From: JAFDZO01 sp038225955
GTDB lineage: Bacteria > Bacteroidota > Ignavibacteria > Tepidaquicellales > Tepidaquicellaceae
Assembly (NCBI GenBank): GCA_038225955.1
Contig: JBBRQV010000094.1
Span: forward strand, 1-12,375
DNA length: 12,375 nt
Direction of reading: 5' to 3'
Shown here piece by piece: positions 7,779 through 12,375 of the stretch (positions are counted from its first letter, which is position 1; each line of letters begins with the position of its first letter). Position numbers and translations under genes: made by a program. The notes under the pieces are model-generated. The model saw only the letters and a program-made list of their open reading frames with translations. It was not told the origin of the DNA and ran no database searches.

Positions 7779-7797
7779 AATTCTTAAATTAAGAATT
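7779..7797. repeat. Perfect 9-bp inverted repeat
   Basis: AATTCTTAA and TTAAGAATT flank a single central A, giving a 19-bp near-palindrome 64 bp upstream of the nuclease gene start. The form suits a dimeric regulator operator or an AT-rich hairpin, but simple sequence bias could also produce it. Confidence 0.4.
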
Positions 7798-7861
7798 TCC
7801 CACCACACGATAATTTTTTGAACTAATTTTACCCTAATTTTATTCTAAATTACCAGAATAA

Positions 7862-10525
7862 ATGAACAGGATAAAATCAATTCAGGAAATCTATAACGAA
7901 GCGAAAGCGTACGATTGTGTGCTCACAGTCGATGCCGCTCTTGCCCGCGGATTAAACCGCCTTATCCATACTCCGCGCTTCGGAGTTTTCGCCGTAACTC
8001 CACGGCAGCTTGCGCAAAAATATTCAGATATTCACTTCGATAAAATTTATTCCAAGTTTGAGTTCGTAAACATTGTTGCAAAGGAAACCGATAAGCCATT
8101 CAGGCTTGTTCACGCCCTCACAGAAAATATTTTAAACGTTTGGAACCAATCAGGACTGCTTGAGCTTACTGAAATTCATTTATCCGATGAAGTTAAAGAG
8201 CTGCTTCCGTACTTCGAAAAATATCCGATGCTTGAATACGCTGTGCAGTCTTTCAATGAAGATTTCTTTAACAATAAAAAAATAGCAGTAATAGGGAAAG
8301 AGTTTTTTAACGAGCTCGACTTGCAAGTCCTCCCGAAAAATATATTTTACGATGAGATAAACATTCTTACAAGTGAAGATTTTTCATTGGGAAAAACGTA
8401 TGTTTTCGGGAATACAAAAACTCTCATTGATAACGTTGTAGGGCTTATTACGAGAGGAAACATGAATCACTCTGCAATTGTACTGGAGCCGAACTCAGAT
8501 TACAATGTTCTGCTGCAGACACGATTGAAAGAGAATGGAATAGATGTGCTTGTTAAAACTTCTTACACTGAAAATCTTATCGTGAGATTTATGCTTGGTC
8601 TTATTGAAAATTCTTTCGGAAACGATTTGCTTAAGGCAAAGGATTTAAAAGAGGCAGGGAAGTTTTTCGGATTTGAGATTGATTCAACGATGGATAATTA
8701 TAATCTCGAAGTCGTAATAAATTCTACAAAGGATAAAAACCTCAAAGCTCTCTATAAAATAATGAGCGATGCAGGTAAGTTTACTTTCAAAAAATTCACA
8801 GATGAATTAATAGATAAATTTGAGAGTACTGAGCTAAACGAATTCAATGTTTTACTCGATAAGCTGAGTTTCTTCAATGAAAATGTCACCGAAGAAAATT
8901 TAATAGAGCTTAAATATATTCTCGAGAACTTTGATGTTGACCTATCCTCAAAAAGAGATGGATTACTTTTTGTTGATGCAAAAAACTCTGCATTTGTAAA
9001 TCGTGAAGTTGTGATTTATCTTGGGCTTGATGAAAGCTGGTCAATCTCTACCAATGAGAAACAATACCTTGATAAAAACCGTGAAGATAAAATTAATTTA
9101 AAAAAGTTTGAAATTCTCATACAGCAGGGAAGCGAGCGATTGTATTTTACTCAGGAGATAAAAGATAATAAAGAGGTTTTACCTGCTCCGTATTTTTCTA
9201 TAATTGAAAACAGAACAATTGCAGATTTCAAAGATAGAATTTTCAATCATGAATTTATATCGGGAGAAAATATTCCTGCAGTTCCTCTCCGTGAAATTAA
9301 TACAGAGGAAGAAGTTGAAACTGATGAAATAAGCATTGCTCCTACGGGATTAAAAAGATTTGTTCTCTGTCCCGCAAAATATTTTTATGATACCGTTACG
9401 CCTCCCACAGATGCTCCTCATTTTTTAAAAGGGAATCTGCTTCACGAGTTCGCTGAACTTTACTTCCAACACCCGGATTTTTGCAAAGAGAATTATGCGA
9501 AGATTATGGATTATATTCTGAAGAAGTTTTCAAATGTTATTATGAAATCCGAAATCGATATTGAACGTACGAATTTTAAAATCGCTATGGATAACGTGAT
9601 GAGTTTTCTTAATACAAATCCAATTGAGAAAATTTTATTAGAGCAGGATGTGAAAACCAATAACGAAATGATGGAGAGTTTTAAAAAGAAAAAAATATAC
9701 GATTATACTGAGAAAGATTTGCCTAAAGATTTTATCGTAAAAGGAAGAGTTGATCTCCGCGATAAAAAAACTATAGTTGATTACAAAAGCGGAAGCAACC
9801 GCTATAAAGTAACAGATTTACCTATGCTTACCAATATAGATTACATAATTGGAAACGAAAAAACCGATTTTGACTTTCAGGCGATTTCCTACATCGCTGC
9901 TTTGCAAAACGAAAACATTACGGGAAATAAATCAACCGGTAACTTAAAATTTATTTATAACTATGTACTTGCAAACAAAAAAAACTTACTTGATGAAAGA
10001 TTGCGCGTAGAAAATAATTTAACTGAATTTACCTATATAGATTTGAATTTTGTTCAGTATCTTCTAACTGAAAATTGTTACTTATATATTAAAGAAACTA
10101 TTAAACCTGAGCTTCGAAGATACTTAGACTTCCTCGATTTCTCGGGTTACAAAGATATTTTTGAAGATGTAATCGAAATTAATTTCTATGATAAAGAATC
10201 TGTTGTGAATAATTTATCCTCGAAGCTTATCAAAGCTCATCAGCGTGCAGGGCTTTCGTTCGGGGATTTTAATAAGAAGCTTGAGAAAGTGTATCTGGAA
10301 GATTTGTATAAGCTCACTGCAATATTTTATCGTATAAGATGTAATGAGGGATTAATATTTAAAGATGATGTGAAAAAGTTTTTAGATTTTGTGAAAGAAA
10401 AGCTAGGAGAGTTGAATTCATATCGCAGAAGCAATTTTCCCGCTTCTCCTATTTTTGAAAGCAATCAAATTTGTAAAGACTGCGATTACTTAAATATCTG
10501 CAAAGGGAATTTACTGTGGAATTAA
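7862..10525 (+). CDS. AddB-like PD-(D/E)XK nuclease with Fe-S cluster motif
   Basis: This 887-residue protein probably takes part in double-strand-break end processing, as AddB/RecB-family nucleases do with a helicase partner. The C-terminal nuclease shows H528 in GNLLHEF, D631 in KGRVDL, D640 and K642 in IVDYKSG, and Q673/Y677 in DFQAISYIAAL, all key residues of the RecB-type PD-(D/E)XK fold. Four cysteines match the AddB/Cas4 4Fe-4S arrangement: C503 in LCPAKYF, and C871, C874 and C880 spaced Cx2Cx5C at the end. The N-terminal 490 residues look like a degenerate helicase-like half: residues 368-395 resemble the VxxxGLxE segment of AddB, but no Walker A GxGKT is visible, so ATPase activity is unlikely. 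The opening (VLTVDAALARGLNRL) recalls nuclease proteins annotated in haloarchaea, from memory. No helicase partner is in the window. The start follows an AT-rich leader with no Shine-Dalgarno. Confidence 0.85.
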   Translation: MNRIKSIQEIYNEAKAYDCVLTVDAALARGLNRLIHTPRFGVFAVTPRQLAQKYSDIHFDKIYSKFEFVNIVAKETDKPFRLVHALTENILNVWNQSGLLELTEIHLSDEVKELLPYFEKYPMLEYAVQSFNEDFFNNKKIAVIGKEFFNELDLQVLPKNIFYDEINILTSEDFSLGKTYVFGNTKTLIDNVVGLITRGNMNHSAIVLEPNSDYNVLLQTRLKENGIDVLVKTSYTENLIVRFMLGLIENSFGNDLLKAKDLKEAGKFFGFEIDSTMDNYNLEVVINSTKDKNLKALYKIMSDAGKFTFKKFTDELIDKFESTELNEFNVLLDKLSFFNENVTEENLIELKYILENFDVDLSSKRDGLLFVDAKNSAFVNREVVIYLGLDESWSISTNEKQYLDKNREDKINLKKFEILIQQGSERLYFTQEIKDNKEVLPAPYFSIIENRTIADFKDRIFNHEFISGENIPAVPLREINTEEEVETDEISIAPTGLKRFVLCPAKYFYDTVTPPTDAPHFLKGNLLHEFAELYFQHPDFCKENYAKIMDYILKKFSNVIMKSEIDIERTNFKIAMDNVMSFLNTNPIEKILLEQDVKTNNEMMESFKKKKIYDYTEKDLPKDFIVKGRVDLRDKKTIVDYKSGSNRYKVTDLPMLTNIDYIIGNEKTDFDFQAISYIAALQNENITGNKSTGNLKFIYNYVLANKKNLLDERLRVENNLTEFTYIDLNFVQYLLTENCYLYIKETIKPELRRYLDFLDFSGYKDIFEDVIEINFYDKESVVNNLSSKLIKAHQRAGLSFGDFNKKLEKVYLEDLYKLTAIFYRIRCNEGLIFKDDVKKFLDFVKEKLGELNSYRRSNFPASPIFESNQICKDCDYLNICKGNLLWN

Positions 10526-10649
10526 CTTAACTTGAGAATTAGGTTTTATCCTGGATTATACATTTTTTAAACTCTTAAATGAGTCGAGAAAAAGAACGCT
10601 TCTCAATACGTTGGTTGCAGAAGAAATAATTAAAATTGTAAAATAAAAT

Positions 10650-11192
10650 ATGCTAACTAAAAAAAGAGAATCAATTATTGAAAGCGGGCAATATACTCTT
10701 GCTCCTTTCTGGAGAAGATTTATTGCTCTGATGGTGGATTTAACAATAATATTTTACGGATATTATTTTATATCAAAATTTTTTAGTGCCATAGGATATG
10801 AGATTGAAAAAATTGATTTCGTAAATCTTGCCCATGTTGAGCTTGAGTCCACAACAATGTCTCACACTACATTGGAGATTTTAAAAGTTGTACTTGGCCT
10901 AATGCCTGCAATTTATTTTTCATTAATGTTCTTTCTTACCAACGGACTGACGGTTGGAAAATTTCTTCTTCGCATAAGAGTTGTATCTTTGTATCATCAT
11001 CGGATTGGTTATTGGCATTGCTTTGAGAGAAGCCTCGGCTATGCAGCTTCCGTACTTGAGCTGGGACTTGGATTTGTTCAGGCATTCTGGAATCCAAACC
11101 GAATGGCTCTTCACGATAAAATCGGAGAGACAATTGTAGTTAGGATAGAAAAAAAGAAAAAAGAAATTATAGAAGAGGAAGAAGATGCCTGA
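10650..11192 (+). CDS. RDD family membrane protein
   Basis: The 180-residue protein fits the RDD family, small inner-membrane proteins of largely unknown role, some linked to ion or osmolyte transport. Residues 20-46 begin with the family signature Arg...Asp (F-W-R-R-F-I-A-L-M-V-D, R22/R23 and D30) followed by the first membrane helix. A second hydrophobic helix is at about 76-98, followed by GLTVGKFLLRIRVV (99-112), and a third weaker one at about 128-146. The closing N-R-M-A-L-H-D-K-I-G-E-T (150-161) contains the conserved third Asp (D156) just before a beta-like VVV segment. The C-terminus is a long charged tail (Lys then Glu run). The stop overlaps the start of the GNAT gene by 8 nt, so the two are likely co-transcribed and coupled. 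A 124-bp gap separates it from the nuclease gene; it contains no convincing gene. Confidence 0.85.
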   Translation: MLTKKRESIIESGQYTLAPFWRRFIALMVDLTIIFYGYYFISKFFSAIGYEIEKIDFVNLAHVELESTTMSHTTLEILKVVLGLMPAIYFSLMFFLTNGLTVGKFLLRIRVVSLYHHRIGYWHCFERSLGYAASVLELGLGFVQAFWNPNRMALHDKIGETIVVRIEKKKKEIIEEEEDA

Positions 11193-11694
11193 GTATAGAA
11201 AGTTACTTCCCAATGAAAGTAAGAAGTATAGAGAGCTTCGACTCGAAGCATTGAAAAATCACCCGTTGAGTTTTGGTCCTATGTACGAAACAGAGATAAA
11301 GAAAAAAAAACTTTATTTTGAATCGCTGATTGAAAAACAGGAAGGAATTGAAAATATATTTGGCGCATTTGATGAGGGAAAACTTATTGGTACGTGCTTT
11401 TTTTCACAGGAGGAATATGAAGTAAGAAATCATTGGGGACAGCTTATACAGGTTTACGTAGCAAATGATTACAGAGGGAAAAATATTGCTTATGATTTAA
11501 TGAGGTTTGTAATAAATAAAGTTTTTGAAAATCCTAAAATAAAATATCTTACATTGGGAGTTGCAGAGGGAAATGTGCCTGCATATAATTTGTATAAGAA
11601 GCTTGGCTTCGTGGAGTTTGGTTTGCAAAAAGATTACATGAGAAAAAATGGAGTAAGCGTGAATGAAATTTTTATGAGACTGGAGAGAGGATGA
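11185..11694 (+). CDS. GNAT family N-acetyltransferase
   Basis: This 169-residue enzyme would transfer an acetyl group from acetyl-CoA to an amine; the substrate cannot be told from sequence. The GNAT core is clear: strand beta-4 and the acetyl-CoA pyrophosphate loop at 88-102 (IQVYVANDYRGKNIA, with the R-G-K-N-I-A form of the RxxGxG/A signature), then the helix DLMRFVI, then motif B at 130-146 (N-V-P-A-Y-N-L-Y-K-K-L-G-F). The N-terminal half contains the RxLRLEAL pattern typical of GNATs near residue 17-23. A GAGGAAGAAG run just before the ATG acts as a plausible ribosome-binding site and lies inside the end of the RDD gene, which overlaps by 8 nt. It is followed after 16 bp by the DUF559 gene in the same direction, so the three may form an operon. 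Confidence 0.9.
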   Translation: MPEYRKLLPNESKKYRELRLEALKNHPLSFGPMYETEIKKKKLYFESLIEKQEGIENIFGAFDEGKLIGTCFFSQEEYEVRNHWGQLIQVYVANDYRGKNIAYDLMRFVINKVFENPKIKYLTLGVAEGNVPAYNLYKKLGFVEFGLQKDYMRKNGVSVNEIFMRLERG

Positions 11695-11710
11695 GGGTCG
11701 ATTAGAAAAA

Positions 11711-12085
11711 ATGAAATACTTTAATCTTTCTAAATATAAAGAGAAGAGACAAGAGCTTAGGCATAATTCTCCTAAAGCAGAGCAAATGCTGTGGGCGAAA
11801 TTGAAGGATAGTAATTTTTTAGATTTGAAATTCAGAAGGCAGCACGGGATTGGAAGATATGTAGTAGATTTTTATTGTGCAAAGGTAAGACTTGTGATTG
11901 AGGTGGATGGTGATTCTCATTTTACTGAAGATGCAGTTGAATATGATAAAATAAGAACTCAGTATTTTAATATTCAAAGAATAACTGTTTTAAGATTTAC
12001 AAATAATGATGTTTATAAAAATATGAATGGAGTACTTGAGAGTATTCAAAAATTTATAGAGCACCACCCCCTACCCCCTCCTTAG
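11711..12085 (+). CDS. DUF559 endonuclease-fold (Vsr-like) protein
   Basis: The 124-residue protein matches the DUF559 family, which shares the very-short-patch-repair/restriction endonuclease-like fold. Features: the helix with S-P-x-A-E-x-x-L-W at 20-28 (SPKAEQMLW, E24), FRRQHGIGRYVVDFYC at 41-56 with D53, the strand L-V-I-E-V-D-G at 61-67 (E64, D66), H70, and V-L-R-F-T-N-N-D-V at 93-101. D53, E64 and the following Glu/His are candidates for metal-dependent catalysis; activity has not been shown for most members. The length is normal. The last residues are H-H-P-L-P-P-P, and these proline codons and the TAG stop (12083-12085) are formed by the left arm and loop of a GC-rich hairpin, so the C-terminus looks extended by an inserted repeat. 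It lies 16 bp after the GNAT gene. Confidence 0.85.
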   Translation: MKYFNLSKYKEKRQELRHNSPKAEQMLWAKLKDSNFLDLKFRRQHGIGRYVVDFYCAKVRLVIEVDGDSHFTEDAVEYDKIRTQYFNIQRITVLRFTNNDVYKNMNGVLESIQKFIEHHPLPPP

Positions 12086-12098
12086 AAAAAGGAGGGGG
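12074..12098. repeat. GC-rich hairpin over DUF559 stop codon
   Basis: CCCCCTCCTT (12074-12083) and AAGGAGGGGG (12089-12098) form a perfect 10-bp stem around a 5-nt loop AGAAA. The TAG stop of the upstream gene spans the stem-loop junction. No T-run follows on either strand, so it is better read as a dispersed palindromic repeat than a classical intrinsic terminator, though it may still protect the mRNA end. A 7-nt direct duplication (accccct twice) precedes it. Confidence 0.8.
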
Positions 12099-12222
12099 CT
12101 TGAGTTGAATGTGTGAGAGCAATTAAAGTTTGTTTGGTATTTATAGAATTACTTTTGAATTACATTTAGAAAATGAGTGTGCTTGAAGTTCTGGAGAGTA
12201 TGCAAAAAATTATTGAAGACCA

Positions 12223-12247
12223 CCCCCTCCTTAGAAAAAGGAGGGGG
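12223..12247. repeat. GC-rich hairpin, second copy
   Basis: This is identical to the hairpin at 12074-12098: 10-bp stem, loop AGAAA. Here it lacks the 7-nt duplication, so a reading frame continuing the DUF559-like tail runs through it instead of stopping. Confidence 0.8.
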
Positions 12248-12375
12248 CTTGAGTTGAATGTACGAGAGCAAATAAAGTTTGTTTGGTATTTATAGAATTA
12301 CTTTTGAATTACATTTAGAAAATGAGTGTGCTTGAAGTTCTGGAGAGTATGCAAAAAATTATTGAAGACCACCCC

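Larger units (their letters stand above)
12073..12375 (+). repeat. 149-bp tandem repeat, two copies and start of a third
   Basis: Positions 12073-12221 and 12222-12370 align at a constant offset of 149 bp with only about three visible differences (two at 12113-12114, one near 12123), and the third copy begins as the window ends. Each unit contains a perfect hairpin, an AT-rich spacer, and a stretch (for example 12191-12226) matching 30 of 36 bases of the last codons of the DUF559 gene (12035-12070). The array continues beyond the window. No gene is supported after 12085. Confidence 0.9.

Noticed and set aside
7835..7842. TAATTTTA upstream of the nuclease gene as a -7 promoter element
   Set aside because: It lacks the final G of TAnnTTTG and the nearest upstream TTTG (7817-7820) is only 14 bp away, too close for a paired -33 element.
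10579..10629. A 16-codon frame with basic residues between the nuclease and RDD genes
   Set aside because: Too short, no ribosome-binding site or recognisable peptide; chance occurrence is likely.
12074..12098. Hairpin as a standard rho-independent terminator
   Set aside because: The stem is strong but followed by CTTGAGTTG rather than a T-tract, and it is repeated in tandem where no gene ends.
12173..12295. A 40-codon open frame within the tandem repeat, starting at an ATG and passing through the hairpin
   Set aside because: It begins with a degenerate copy of the DUF559 end and continues through repeat DNA; there is no start signal or sign of selection, so it is treated as repeat sequence.

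Overview
This window is AT-rich and tightly packed. Most start codons lack a clear Shine-Dalgarno sequence and are preceded by A/T-rich stretches, and one TAnnTTTG-type promoter element is visible. That combination, together with the gene families present (AddB-like nuclease, RDD, GNAT, DUF559 with a proline-ending tail) and the hairpin repeats, suggests a member of the Bacteroidota/Ignavibacteriota/Chlorobiota group. The lineage is an inference; no rRNA or other marker gene is present.

Positions 1-7652 look like part of a tailed-phage or tail-like-particle structural module. Three consecutive plus-strand genes (2-868, cut by the left edge; 1408-3036; 3375-5303) end in, or carry near the C-terminus, a tape-measure-type segment with a GG-x-V-x-G-x-G-D-(T/S)-D-S-V-P core and a T-P-G-E-F-V motif. 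The first two share a gap-free DNA repeat of 372 bp at about 95% identity but have unrelated-looking N-terminal parts. The third shares only the motif region at protein level. It is followed by a 1-base-overlapping gene for a beta-rich, baseplate-hub-like protein (5303-7009) and then a small tail-like protein (7056-7652). This matches the tape measure, distal tail, hub order of siphovirus-type modules. In each gap between the three large genes sits one small minus-strand gene for a predicted membrane protein (918-1313 and 3132-3320).

Positions 7653-7861 hold a nested hairpin with a GC-rich core and a second perfect inverted repeat. They separate the tail module from what look like chromosomal genes.

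Positions 7862-12085 carry a large AddB-like PD-(D/E)XK nuclease with a four-cysteine Fe-S signature, then a compact set: RDD membrane protein, GNAT acetyltransferase (8-nt overlap), and DUF559/Vsr-like endonuclease-fold protein. The DUF559 stop codon lies inside a perfect 10-bp GC-rich hairpin. From there to the right edge the sequence is a 149-bp tandem repeat whose unit contains the same hairpin plus a degenerate copy of the last codons of the DUF559 gene.

The points most worth following are the repeated, N-terminally swapped tape-measure-like genes with antisense membrane-protein genes between them, and the hairpin-centred tandem repeat that has captured the 3' end of an endonuclease gene. 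No tRNA, rRNA, CRISPR array, integrase or transposase was seen.
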